From: Pseudomonas sp. B21-056
GTDB lineage: Bacteria; Pseudomonadota; Gammaproteobacteria; Pseudomonadales; Pseudomonadaceae
Length of the DNA: 64,000 bases
Direction: 5' to 3'
Assembly: GCF_026016325.1 (NCBI RefSeq)
Contig: NZ_CP087203.1
Coordinates: 2,294,001-2,358,000, forward strand
A model generated the notes under the pieces. It worked only from the letters and a program-made list of their open reading frames with translations, made no database searches and was not told where the DNA came from. A program made the translations under genes and the position numbers. Positions 19,119 through 27,823 of this stretch are shown piece by piece (position 1 is the first letter of the stretch; every line of letters starts with the position of its first letter).

Positions 19119-19895
19119 ATGAAAAGCCAGCATTCGACAGTAAGCCGTGCACCTTCCCGGGAGGTCGCCATCCAGATCACCGGGATGAACAAGTGGTATG
19201 GCAATTACCATGCGCTGCGCGACATCGACCTGACCGTCAGCCGTGGCGAGCGGATCGTTATCTGTGGCCCGTCGGGCTCGGGTAAATCGACCATGATCCG
19301 TTGCATCAATCGCCTGGAAGAATTCCAGCAGGGCCGGATCGTGGTCGACGGCACCGAGCTCACCAGCGACGTGCGCAAGATCGATGAGGTCCGCCAGGAA
19401 GTGGGCATGGTCTTCCAGCACTTCAACCTGTTCCCGCACCTCACGATCCTGGAGAACTGCACGCTCGCACCGATCTGGGTGCGTCAGGTCCCGCAGAAGC
19501 AGGCGGAGGAACAGGCCATGCATTACCTGACCAAAGTGCGGATCCCCGAGCATGCGCACAAGTATCCGGGGCAGTTGTCCGGTGGTCAGCAGCAGCGGGT
19601 CGCCATCGCCAGGGCGTTGTGCATGAACCCGCGGGTCATGCTGTTCGACGAGCCGACTTCAGCACTGGACCCGGAGATGATCAAGGAAGTGCTCGATACC
19701 ATGATCCAGCTGGCGGAAGAGGGCATGACCATGCTCTGTGTCACCCACGAAATGGGTTTTGCCCAGGCAGTTGCCGACCGGGTGATCTTCATGGACCAGG
19801 GCCAGATCGTCGAACAGAACGAGCCCAAGGCCTTTTTCAGCGATCCGCAGTCGGAGCGCACGCGGATGTTCCTGAGCCAGATCCTGCGGCATTGA
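19119..19895 (+). CDS. aapP: General L-amino-acid ABC transporter ATPase AapP
   Basis: This ABC ATPase powers the Aap importer and has about 258 residues. Walker A is GPSGSGKST near residue 50, the signature is LSGGQQQR near 152, and Walker B is [13 protein letters not shown] near 172. The start at 19119 is preferred because GAGGAG lies upstream and the longer frame overlaps aapM by 32 bases. It is the last transporter gene, followed 52 bases later by the dsrE-like gene. Confidence 0.95.
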   Translation: MKSQHSTVSRAPSREVAIQITGMNKWYGNYHALRDIDLTVSRGERIVICGPSGSGKSTMIRCINRLEEFQQGRIVVDGTELTSDVRKIDEVRQEVGMVFQHFNLFPHLTILENCTLAPIWVRQVPQKQAEEQAMHYLTKVRIPEHAHKYPGQLSGGQQQRVAIARALCMNPRVMLFDEPTSALDPEMIKEVLDTMIQLAEEGMTMLCVTHEMGFAQAVADRVIFMDQGQIVEQNEPKAFFSDPQSERTRMFLSQILRH

Positions 19896-19947
19896 GCTGC
19901 TCACGCCGGGGCTGCCTTGCAGCCCCAACCGCCACCAAGGAGTCACC

Positions 19948-20298
19948 ATGAGCGCTTTCCTGTTCATCATCAACGACGCCTGCTACGGCTCGGAGCGGGC
20001 ATTCAATGCATTGCGGCTGGCCGGTTCGCTGTCGGCGCGCAAGCAGGCCCAGGTCCGGGTCTACCTGCAGTCGGATGCGGTGAGCTGCGCCCGTGCCGGG
20101 CAGAAAGTGCCGATGGGGCACTACAACCTCGAACTCGTGCTGGCCAAGATCCTGCGCAAAGGGGAGGTGGCGCTGTGCGGCGACGGCATGGACGCCAGGG
20201 GCATGACCGACGTGGAACTGGTTGCGGGTGTCCGGCGCTCATCGCCGGGGGAGTTGGCGGACTGGACGGTGGATGCCGACAAGATACTGATTTTCTGA
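19948..20298 (+). CDS. DsrE/DsrF-family sulfur-relay-like protein
   Basis: This small soluble protein of 116 residues has the DsrE/DsrF/TusD fold, members of which bind or transfer sulfane sulfur as persulfide. Visible family features are the N-terminal beta strand FLFIIND, GSERAFNALRLAGSL, and the LCGDGMDARGM loop near residue 77. In many relatives that loop carries two cysteines around a Gly; here the second appears to be replaced by glycine, leaving the first and two others (near 14 and 50). It has AAGGAG upstream. Its place after a C-S lyase and transporter suggests a role with the sulfur released. This is inference. Confidence 0.8.
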   Translation: MSAFLFIINDACYGSERAFNALRLAGSLSARKQAQVRVYLQSDAVSCARAGQKVPMGHYNLELVLAKILRKGEVALCGDGMDARGMTDVELVAGVRRSSPGELADWTVDADKILIF

Positions 20299-20432
20299 TA
20301 CCGGTCCGAATAACCGCTGCGGGACTTCTCCACCCCAGGCAGGGCGCTTGCTCCCGTTGGGTCGCATGGCGGGCCGGAAACGGGGGGGCAGTTCGTTGTG
20401 ACGCGCATGTCGGGCTTTCCTGCCTTGATCGT

Positions 20433-21035
20433 CTAATCTTTGCCGCTGGAGATGATGCCCAGGGCAGAGTGGGTCAGGACATCCAGGAGTTTTTGTTCCG
20501 GGACCTCAATGCTCTGCCAGAGGGATTGTCCGTAGAGCATGCCGATGACCACCTCTGTAATCATGTCTGTGCGCTCACCGATGCAGTCGGTTTCGCCACA
20601 TTCAGCGCAGATGATGGCCTTCAGCAGGTCTGCGTGGTTGCTCCTGAGTCGATTGATTGCCTGTTGTTGCTCATCAGTCAGATTGACCGATTCGCGTGTC
20701 ACCAGCAGCAGCCGGCGCCTCTCGGCCAGGTTGAAAACGACGAACGCGTGGACAAAGCGCTGAAGGCGATCGCGGTGAGTCCTGGCGCCCCGCATGCGCC
20801 GTTTGGTGTCGGCCAGCAGGTCGGATACCGCACCTTCGATCAGCTCGAACAGCAGGCACTGCTTGTTCTCGATGTGGTTATACAACGAGCCGGCATGCAG
20901 CCCTAAAGGGCCTGCCAGATCGCGCAGGCCGATGGCCTGGTAGCCGTGGGTGGCGAACAGCTCCAGCGCCACATCCAACAGGCGGTCGCGGGCATTATTG
21001 GGTACGGATTTCGAATGGACGGTGGCCGCGGTCAT
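20433..21035 (-). CDS. TetR-family transcriptional regulator
   Basis: This TetR-type repressor has about 200 residues. The N-terminal helix-turn-helix (ARDRLLDVALELFATHGYQA with LRDLAGPLGLHAGSLYNHIENK, about 16-60) is well formed; the C-terminal domain is the variable ligand-binding part. ATG 21035 is used because AGGA precedes it, and it leaves room for the promoter in the 112-base divergent gap. The gene is divergent from the SDR pair, and a palindrome in that gap recurs before hyuA, so it likely represses both transcripts until a catabolic intermediate binds it. Confidence 0.92.
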   Translation of the reverse strand: MTAATVHSKSVPNNARDRLLDVALELFATHGYQAIGLRDLAGPLGLHAGSLYNHIENKQCLLFELIEGAVSDLLADTKRRMRGARTHRDRLQRFVHAFVVFNLAERRRLLLVTRESVNLTDEQQQAINRLRSNHADLLKAIICAECGETDCIGERTDMITEVVIGMLYGQSLWQSIEVPEQKLLDVLTHSALGIISSGKD

Positions 21036-21100
21036 AGCGTTGTCCTGTGACTGAGCGAAGGCTTGCCGACCATTGTCGGACAAATTGGGTTTGACCAAAT

Positions 21101-21121
21101 GTAAGACAACAGGCATCTTAC
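21101..21121. promoter_or_regulatory. Candidate TetR operator, copy 1
   Basis: GTAAG-N11-CTTAC lies between the divergent TetR gene and the first SDR, 27 bases before the SDR start. The spacer begins ACAAC, the same five bases as in the second copy at 22735. The repeat of both arms and spacing at two promoters of the same island is strong circumstantial evidence of a shared operator. Confidence 0.65.
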
Positions 21122-21147
21122 GTAAAGACTAATCGCGGAGGTGTTTT

Positions 21148-21897
21148 ATGGATGGGCAAACGGTCGTAATCGTCGGTGGCGCTTCGGGTCTGGGATTGGA
21201 AACCGCCAAGCTGATGCGTAAACGCGGGGCGACGAAAATCGGCATCATCGACCGAAATGAGCCGTTGATGGTCGCCGCTGCCGAGCTGCTTCGCGCCGAG
21301 GGTTGCGAAGTGGCGACGGCCGTAGGCGATATCTCCCGGCAGGTATCCGCTCATGGCGCTTTCCAGCAAATTGTCGATGCCCTGGGGCGCGTGCATTGCT
21401 TGGTCAACAGTGCCGCGATTTATCCGCGCAAGGACATTTTCGAGATCACTGACGAGGAATGGGATCTGGAAAATGCGGTGAACATCAAAGGCACTTATCA
21501 CATGATGGTGGCGGCGGTGAAACATATGCAGGCGTACGTGGCGACGCCCGCCGTGACCGGTCGCATCGTCAACGTCACCTCGGTCGACGCCTTCAAGGCG
21601 CACCCGCAGAACGCCCACTATGCCGCGACCAAGGCGGCCGTCGTCAGCCTGACCAAATCCTTCGCCCAGGCCTGCGCCAAGGACCAGATCCTGGTCAACT
21701 CGGTGGCGCCGGCCGGTTTTGCCACCGAGCGTGCCAAGCAATTGGGTTTCCTCGGCGAACTGGCCGCCGCCAACCCGTTGGGGCGTGCGGCGGAACCCGC
21801 CGAAATCGCTGAATGGATCGTGATGATGGGCAGTAGCCGTAACAGTTACGCCACCGGTGAGAACGTGATTGTCAGCGGGGGATACATCTATGCCTGA
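21148..21897 (+). CDS. Short-chain dehydrogenase/reductase
   Basis: This NAD(P)-dependent SDR has 249 residues, the classical length. Cofactor motif GGASGLGLE is at about 9-17, NSAA replaces the usual NNAG near 90, and the catalytic Ser-Tyr-Lys are in NVTSVDAF and HYAATK (tyrosine about 159). The ribosome site is GGAGG. It is the first gene downstream of the TetR operator and overlaps the next SDR by eight bases. It probably oxidises or reduces a hydroxyl group of a substrate or intermediate of the island; the substrate is unknown. Confidence 0.9.
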   Translation: MDGQTVVIVGGASGLGLETAKLMRKRGATKIGIIDRNEPLMVAAAELLRAEGCEVATAVGDISRQVSAHGAFQQIVDALGRVHCLVNSAAIYPRKDIFEITDEEWDLENAVNIKGTYHMMVAAVKHMQAYVATPAVTGRIVNVTSVDAFKAHPQNAHYAATKAAVVSLTKSFAQACAKDQILVNSVAPAGFATERAKQLGFLGELAAANPLGRAAEPAEIAEWIVMMGSSRNSYATGENVIVSGGYIYA

Positions 21898-22651
21898 TGC
21901 CGTATCGATTCCAGCGATTTATCGTCGGGCGCTGGTCACCGGCGCCACCAGCGGCATCGGCAAGGCCGTGGTCCTGGCATTGCGTGACGCGGGATTGCAG
22001 GTGATTGCGGTGGGTCGCAGCCCCGAGGCATTGGCGCAGTTACGTTCGGAGCGGGACGTGATCGTCGTTGAGGCGGATGTACGCCAGGCGGATGCGTTCA
22101 CTGACCTTCTGGCTCGTTACCCGGTGGATGTGTTGGTGAATAACGCGGGTGTGTTGTCCACGCGGGCGTCTTTCCAGGAGATGGACCCGACAGAAATCGA
22201 CAACATGTTCGACATCAATCTGAAGGCGCCTTTGCACCTGACGCGCAAGGCGTTGCCTGGAATGATCGAGCGTGGTCACGGCCATCTGTTCTTCATTGGC
22301 TCCAGTGCCGGCCGTGCACCGCATCCGGGGGCGGCGGTTTATGGTGCGTCCAAGGCCGGCATCAGCCTGTTCTGCGATGCATTGCGCTGCGACTTGCTCG
22401 GCAGCGGGGTGCGCGTGACGGAAATCGCCCCGGGACGAGTCCAGACACAACTGTACAAGACCGCCATGGGCATGCAGGCCGCCGGTGCCGAGTTGTACGA
22501 AGGGTATGAGTTGATCATGCCGCAAGACATTGCGACATTGCTGTTGGCGGCGTTGAGTCTACCGCAGCAAGTGGACGTGTCGCGGTTGGAGGTTTTCCCG
22601 ACGGCCCAGGCGGTGGGCGGGGCGCGTATGGTCAAGACCCGGGAGCAATGA
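21890..22651 (+). CDS. Short-chain dehydrogenase/reductase
   Basis: This second classical SDR has about 253 residues. Motifs TGATSGIG (cofactor), NNAG, IGSSAG and VYGASKA (catalytic Ser, Tyr, Lys) are all present. The ATG at 21890 has GGGGA upstream and overlaps the first SDR by eight bases, so the pair is translationally coupled. Two unlike SDRs in tandem could oxidise and re-reduce an alcohol to invert its configuration, or act on different steps. A strong terminator directly follows. Confidence 0.9.
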   Translation: MPDAVSIPAIYRRALVTGATSGIGKAVVLALRDAGLQVIAVGRSPEALAQLRSERDVIVVEADVRQADAFTDLLARYPVDVLVNNAGVLSTRASFQEMDPTEIDNMFDINLKAPLHLTRKALPGMIERGHGHLFFIGSSAGRAPHPGAAVYGASKAGISLFCDALRCDLLGSGVRVTEIAPGRVQTQLYKTAMGMQAAGAELYEGYELIMPQDIATLLLAALSLPQQVDVSRLEVFPTAQAVGGARMVKTREQ

Positions 22652-22654
22652 AAA

Positions 22655-22690
22655 ATGGCCGGGATCTTACGGATCCCGGCCATCCATTTT
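22655..22690 (+). terminator. Rho-independent terminator after the SDR pair
   Basis: A perfect 12-base stem (ATGGCCGGGATC with GATCCCGGCCAT, loop TTACG) is followed by CCATTTT. It separates the SDR transcript from the hyuA promoter, so hyuAB need their own promoter, which fits the second operator copy just downstream. Confidence 0.85.
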
Positions 22691-22734
22691 GTGTGTGAAA
22701 AAGCAGAATGGTATGTGTCGGTACTTGACTGCCT

Positions 22735-22755
22735 GTAAGACAACTTATAACTTAC
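22735..22755. promoter_or_regulatory. Candidate TetR operator, copy 2, in hyuA promoter
   Basis: GTAAG-N11-CTTAC with the same ACAAC spacer start as the copy at 21101. It lies 58 bases before hyuA, overlapping a possible promoter (TTGACT near 22724 and TTATAA at 22745-22750, spacing slightly short). Binding here would block hyuAB transcription. Confidence 0.65.
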
Positions 22756-22813
22756 ATTTTGACATGACTCGACAGCCTCTTGTCATGAATCAGGAATTTC
22801 AGGGGATACGACG

Positions 22814-24889
22814 ATGACTGCTACTTCATGCCGGGTCGGCGTGGACATAGGTGGGACCTTTACCGATATCGCGCTGGACGTAGGCGGGGTATTGCACTCA
22901 ACCAAGATTCTGACTGACTACGAGCTGCCCGAGCGCGCCATCCTCACCGGTGTGAAAAGTGTCATCGAGGCTGCCGGCCTGAAGTTGTCCGATATTGATC
23001 AACTGATTCATGGCACCACCCTGGCGACCAACGCCCTGATCGAGCGGCGTGGGGCCAGGACCGCGTTCATTACCACCGAAGGTTTTCGTGACACGCTGGA
23101 AATGCGCACGGAAAACCGTTTCGAACAATACGACATCAACATCACGTTGCCGCCGCCTCTGATCGAGCGTGAACATCGCTACACCTTGCGCGAGCGCCTG
23201 GATGTGCACGGTGATGTGCTGATCGCACCTGAGTCGTCCGATATCGATGCGCTGGTCGAGCGGGTGGCTGAGGGCAACTACGAGAGCATCGCGGTTGGCC
23301 TGATTCACAGTTACGTCAATGGTGCCCATGAACGTTTGTTGCGCGATGCCTTGCAGCGTCGCTTGCCGAACGTTTCGGTCTCGATTTCCAGCGAAGTCTC
23401 GCCGCAGATGCGTGAGTTCGAGCGTTTCAATACCGTGTGCGCCAATGCTTACGTCAAGCCGCTGATCAAGTCCTACCTGGATCGCCTGGTGGTGACGCTC
23501 AAGCAGTCCGGTGCCGATTGCCCGGTGTTCATGATCCACTCCGGTGGCGGGATCATTTCGGTACAGAGCGCTGCGGAGTTCCCCGTGCGCCTGGTCGAGT
23601 CCGGCCCCGCCGGTGGTGCGATTTTCGCCGCCGACATCGCACGCAAATATTCGCTGGATTCGGTGGTGTCCTTCGACATGGGCGGCACCACGGCGAAGAT
23701 CTGTCTGATAGAAAATCAGGTTCCGAAGACTGCCAAGACCTTTGAAGTGGCACGCACTTACCGCTTCAAGAAGGGCAGTGGCATGCCGATCTCGATCCCG
23801 GTGGTAGAGATGGTCGAAATCGGTGCCGGTGGTGGCTCTATCGCCAGCATCGACAGCATGCGCCAGATTCGGGTCGGGCCGCACAGCGCCGGGTCCGAGC
23901 CAGGCCCTGCCTGCTACGGACGTGGCGGCCTGGAGCCGACCATCACCGATGCGAACCTTTTGCTGGGGCGCCTGGATCCGGACAACTTCGCCGGTGGGGC
24001 CATGCACTTGTCCGTTGAAAGCGCCGCTTCGGCAACCGCACGGGTCATTGCTGCACCGCTCAATATGGAGGCGGTCACAGCGGCCTACGGTGTCTGTGAG
24101 GTGGTCGATGAAAACATGGCCAACGCGGGGCGTGTCCATGCCGTCGAAAGTGGCAAGGACATTGCCGAATACACCATGATCACCTTTGGTGGCGGTGGTC
24201 CGCTGCACGCCGCGCGCCTGTGCGAAAAAATGGGTGTATCGCGCTTCCTGGTGCCGGCCGGCGCGGGTGTCGGATCGGCCATTGGCTTTCTACGTGCGCC
24301 GTTCGGCTATGAGGCGGTGCGCAGTTCATTCGTGCGCTTGTCGGAGTTCGATGCGTCGCAGGTCAATGCCCTGATCGATGACATGAAGTCCGAATCCATC
24401 GGTTTCCTGCGCCAGGGCATGCCCGAAGGCGAGCCCGAGCTGGAATGCACGGCATTCATGCGGTACGTCGGCCAGGGTTGGGAAATTCCGGTAGCTCTGC
24501 CGTTCAAGCGGTTCAGCCGTGATGACACCGGGCAGTTCAAGGCGCTGTTCGAGGCAGCTTATACCCAGTTCTTCGGTCGCCCAATCGAAGGGCCCGACAT
24601 CGAGATCGTCAGTTGGTCGGTCAAGGCCAGCTCTGCGCTGATGCCGGTGCGGCCGGTCAATCAGATCAATGCTTCGCATCGGGCCCATGAGGTTGCGCGT
24701 CGTAACGTCTTCGACGTCGTCAGCGGTGGCTTTGTCGATGCCGGCATCTTCCAGCGTGAGGAGTTACAACCAGGGGCGCGCATTGATGGTCCGGCCATCA
24801 TTGCCGAGCGCGAAACATCGACCTTCGTGTCTTCCTCCTTCATCGCCACCGTTCAGCCTGATGGCTGCCTGCTGGTCGTTCGGCGCTAA
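22814..24889 (+). CDS. Hydantoinase/oxoprolinase family protein, HyuA-type subunit
   Basis: This 691-residue subunit belongs to the HyuA family (N-methylhydantoinase A, the N-terminal half of 5-oxoprolinase, and acetone carboxylase beta). It carries the actin-like ATP site: GVDIGGTFTDIA at about 9-20, HGTTLATNALIERRGA near 66-81, FDMGGTTAKICL near 290 and FGGGGPLH near 457. These enzymes use ATP to phosphorylate and open a cyclic amide. It is followed by hyuB, its partner, 29 bases later. The cyclic substrate (hydantoin, lactam or oxoproline) cannot be read from the sequence. Confidence 0.9.
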   Translation: MTATSCRVGVDIGGTFTDIALDVGGVLHSTKILTDYELPERAILTGVKSVIEAAGLKLSDIDQLIHGTTLATNALIERRGARTAFITTEGFRDTLEMRTENRFEQYDINITLPPPLIEREHRYTLRERLDVHGDVLIAPESSDIDALVERVAEGNYESIAVGLIHSYVNGAHERLLRDALQRRLPNVSVSISSEVSPQMREFERFNTVCANAYVKPLIKSYLDRLVVTLKQSGADCPVFMIHSGGGIISVQSAAEFPVRLVESGPAGGAIFAADIARKYSLDSVVSFDMGGTTAKICLIENQVPKTAKTFEVARTYRFKKGSGMPISIPVVEMVEIGAGGGSIASIDSMRQIRVGPHSAGSEPGPACYGRGGLEPTITDANLLLGRLDPDNFAGGAMHLSVESAASATARVIAAPLNMEAVTAAYGVCEVVDENMANAGRVHAVESGKDIAEYTMITFGGGGPLHAARLCEKMGVSRFLVPAGAGVGSAIGFLRAPFGYEAVRSSFVRLSEFDASQVNALIDDMKSESIGFLRQGMPEGEPELECTAFMRYVGQGWEIPVALPFKRFSRDDTGQFKALFEAAYTQFFGRPIEGPDIEIVSWSVKASSALMPVRPVNQINASHRAHEVARRNVFDVVSGGFVDAGIFQREELQPGARIDGPAIIAERETSTFVSSSFIATVQPDGCLLVVRR

Positions 24890-24918
24890 GCGTCCCTTGC
24901 ATAGAAGGCGATTTTTCC

Positions 24919-26586
24919 ATGAGCGATACCTTGATCGATATTCAAATGCAGGTGATGTGGAATCGCCTGATTTCGGTGGTTGAAGAACAGGCCCTGACGC
25001 TGATCCGCACGGCATTCTCGACCAGTGTGCGTGAGGCGGGCGATTTGTCCGCCGGCGTCTTCGACCGTTCCGGCAACATGCTTGCCCAGGCGGTGACCGG
25101 TACTCCCGGGCACGTCAACACGATGGCCGAGGCGGTGGTGCATTTCATCAATGACATCGGCCAGGAGAACATCTTCGAAGGCGATGTGTACGTGACCAAC
25201 GACCCCTGGAAGGGCACCGGCCACCTGCACGACATCACCATCGTTTCTCCCTCGTTCTACAAGGGCAAGCTGATCGGCTACTTTGCCAGCACGGCCCATG
25301 TCGTCGATATCGGCGGCCGTGGTTTTGGCCCGGATGCCCGTGAGGTCTACGAAGAAGGCCTGTTCATTCCGATCATGAAGCTGTTCGAGCGCGGCCAGGT
25401 CAACCGCGACCTGATCAATATCCTGCGCAACAACGTGCGCGAGAACGATCGGGTGGTCGGTGACTTCTATGCCCTGTCGGCCTGCAACGAAACCGGTCAC
25501 AAGCGCTTGTTGAGCATGCTCGAAGAGTTCCGCCTCGATGATCTGGAACACATCGGCGGGTTCATTCTGGAGCACAGCCGCCAGGCGACGCTGGAGTGCT
25601 TCAAGTCCCTGCCGCATGGCACTTACCAGAACAGCATGACCCTGGACGGCTATGACGTTCCCGTGACCTTGTCGGTGACGCTGACGGTCGGGCCGGATGG
25701 CATTCTCACGGATTTCAACGGCACCTCCGGCATGAGCCAGTTCGGTATCAACGTACCGCTGGGCTACGCCAAGGCATATGCCTGCTATGGCCTCAAATGC
25801 ATCGTCGCCCCTGAGATCCCGAACAACTCGGCATCCCTGGCGCCGTTCGATGTGGTGGCGCCGGAAGGGTGCATCCTGAATGCCAAGCACCCGGCGCCGG
25901 TGTCGGTGCGTCACGTGCTCGGGCACTTCGTGCCGGACCTGGTGCTCGGTGCCCTGCATCAATGCCTGCACGGCCAGGTTCCGGCCGAGGGCGCCAGTGC
26001 GCTGTGGAACCTGCACTTGAGTGTCCGCCCCCTGGACAGCAATCCCGAGGGGCGTAACGCCGAGATGCTGATGTTCAACAGCGGTGGCATGGGCGCGCGC
26101 GCCGGCAAGGATGGCTTGAGTGCCACGGCGTTCCCGAGCGGTGTGCACACCATGCCGGTCGAGGCCACCGAGCATGCCGGGCCGGTCATTGTCTGGCGCA
26201 AGGAGCTGCGCAATGGATCGGGCGGCGCCGGTCAGTTGCGCGGAGGTCTGGGACAGGAAATCGAAGTGTCCGCCGCCGAGGGGTACTCGTTCCGTTTCAG
26301 CGCCATGTTTGATCGCATTCTCTATCCCGCCCGAGGGCTTGAGGGGGGCAAAGAGGGGGCCCACGGATATGTCGGTCTGGATGATGGCACGTTGTTGCGC
26401 GGCAAGGGCCAGCAATTCGTGCCGGCGGACCGCCGCCTGATTCTCAGTTTGCCGGGCGGTGGTGGCTACGGCGACCCGCGCCGGCGTCCGCGAGAGGACG
26501 TCGAGCGTGATCTGCGCTTTGGCTACATCAGTGTCGAACAGGCGCGTGACGACTATGGCTATGAAGCCGGGCAAGGGAGCAAGTAA
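24919..26586 (+). CDS. Hydantoinase/oxoprolinase family protein, HyuB-type subunit
   Basis: This 555-residue HyuB-family subunit is the hydrolytic partner of HyuA. Family signatures are GTPGHVNTMAEAV near residue 61, NDPWKGTGHLHDITIV near 94, the histidine-rich AHVVDIGGRGFGPDAREV segment, and the C-terminal GGGGYGDPRRRP. Together with HyuA it forms an ATP-dependent amide-hydrolysing complex, as in N-methylhydantoinase and the caprolactamase of P. jessenii. Its stop codon overlaps the next ATG by one base. Confidence 0.9.
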   Translation: MSDTLIDIQMQVMWNRLISVVEEQALTLIRTAFSTSVREAGDLSAGVFDRSGNMLAQAVTGTPGHVNTMAEAVVHFINDIGQENIFEGDVYVTNDPWKGTGHLHDITIVSPSFYKGKLIGYFASTAHVVDIGGRGFGPDAREVYEEGLFIPIMKLFERGQVNRDLINILRNNVRENDRVVGDFYALSACNETGHKRLLSMLEEFRLDDLEHIGGFILEHSRQATLECFKSLPHGTYQNSMTLDGYDVPVTLSVTLTVGPDGILTDFNGTSGMSQFGINVPLGYAKAYACYGLKCIVAPEIPNNSASLAPFDVVAPEGCILNAKHPAPVSVRHVLGHFVPDLVLGALHQCLHGQVPAEGASALWNLHLSVRPLDSNPEGRNAEMLMFNSGGMGARAGKDGLSATAFPSGVHTMPVEATEHAGPVIVWRKELRNGSGGAGQLRGGLGQEIEVSAAEGYSFRFSAMFDRILYPARGLEGGKEGAHGYVGLDDGTLLRGKGQQFVPADRRLILSLPGGGGYGDPRRRPREDVERDLRFGYISVEQARDDYGYEAGQGSK

Positions 26587-27788
26587 TGGAATTTCAAAGT
26601 TCGCGGGTCAAAACAGTCAAGAGTTCGCCAAGCATGGCGGTATCTGTCCTGGCCAAGAAAATGCTCGCGCAAGGCGAACCGGTCATCAACCTCAGCCTTG
26701 GCGAGCCGGACTTCAATACGCCGGCCCACGTCATCGAAGCGGCCTATCGGGCCATGCTGGAGGGCAACAACCACTACACCGCGCCCAACGGTTACGAGGT
26801 ATTGCGCCAGGCCATCGTCGATAAGTTTGCCCGCGAAAACGACTTGCACTACGGCCTGGACGAAATCTGCATTGCCAACGGCGCCAAGCAACTGCTGTTC
26901 AATGCTTTCCTGGCAACGCTGGAGCCGGGCGACGAGGTGATCACGCCGGCGCCCTACTGGGTGTCCTACACCGATATGGTGCTGCTCAACAGCGGTGTGC
27001 CCAAGGTCATACCTTGCGGTTCGGAGTATGGCTTCAAGCTCGATGCCGCACGCCTCGAGGCGGCGATTACGCCGAAGACCCGCTGGTTGATGCTCAACTC
27101 GCCGAACAATCCCTGCGGCGCGATCTATACCCGGCAGGAGTTCGCGGCATTGGGAGCGGTGCTGAAGAAACATCCGCGGATCCTGGTCATCTCCGATGAA
27201 ATCTATGAGCACATCATTCTGGGTGACAAGCCTTTCGTGCCGTTCGTGACGGCCTGTCCCGAACTGCGCGAGCGCACGCTGGTGATCAATGGCGTATCGA
27301 AAGCCTACGCCATGACGGGGTATCGCCTGGGGTATGCGGCAGGGCCGAAAGAACTGATTGTCGCGATGAACAAAACCCAATCGCAGACCACGACATGCCC
27401 CTCGGCCATTTCCCAGTTGGCTGCCGCGGCAGCTCTGAGCGGCCCCCAGGACTTCGTGCGTGATGCCAATCGCGAGTATCAGGCCCGGGGTGCAATGGTC
27501 GTCGAAGGCCTGGCGGCCATTGACGGGCTGGAGCTGCAGATGCCCGAAGGAGCGTTCTATGCCTTCCCGAAATGTTCGGCGTTTCTCGGCAAACGGACAC
27601 TCGATGGGCAAGTGATCGAGACCGATACCGACCTCGCCAATTACTTGCTGCGTGTCGGCAAGGTCGCGACGGTCCCGGGTTCTGCATTTGGTCTTGAACC
27701 CTACATTCGCCTGTCTTTCGCGACGTCTCGCCAACAGCTTGAGCAGGCCATCGTGCAGATGCGCGCGGCTCTGGCCTTGTTGGTTTAA
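26586..27788 (+). CDS. Class I/II aminotransferase (aspartate-type)
   Basis: This PLP-dependent aminotransferase has 400 residues. Motifs are NSPNNPCGAIY near residue 173, SDEIYEH with the PLP aspartate near 205, and SKAYAMTGYRLGYA with the Schiff-base lysine near 239; the substrate-carboxylate arginine is in YIRLSFA near the C-terminus. The ATG overlaps the hyuB stop, so it is translated with it. It probably removes the amino group from the product of ring opening. Aspartate aminotransferase activity is the family default and the true substrate is unknown. Confidence 0.9.
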   Translation: MEFQSSRVKTVKSSPSMAVSVLAKKMLAQGEPVINLSLGEPDFNTPAHVIEAAYRAMLEGNNHYTAPNGYEVLRQAIVDKFARENDLHYGLDEICIANGAKQLLFNAFLATLEPGDEVITPAPYWVSYTDMVLLNSGVPKVIPCGSEYGFKLDAARLEAAITPKTRWLMLNSPNNPCGAIYTRQEFAALGAVLKKHPRILVISDEIYEHIILGDKPFVPFVTACPELRERTLVINGVSKAYAMTGYRLGYAAGPKELIVAMNKTQSQTTTCPSAISQLAAAAALSGPQDFVRDANREYQARGAMVVEGLAAIDGLELQMPEGAFYAFPKCSAFLGKRTLDGQVIETDTDLANYLLRVGKVATVPGSAFGLEPYIRLSFATSRQQLEQAIVQMRAALALLV

Positions 27789-27823
27789 GCGTCGCCGTCA
27801 CTGACTAATTCGAGAGTTTTCCG

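Noticed and set aside
24886..26574. 562-codon open frame antisense to hyuB
   Set aside because: It mirrors the coding region of hyuB; the product is rich in Arg, Gln and His and matches no family.
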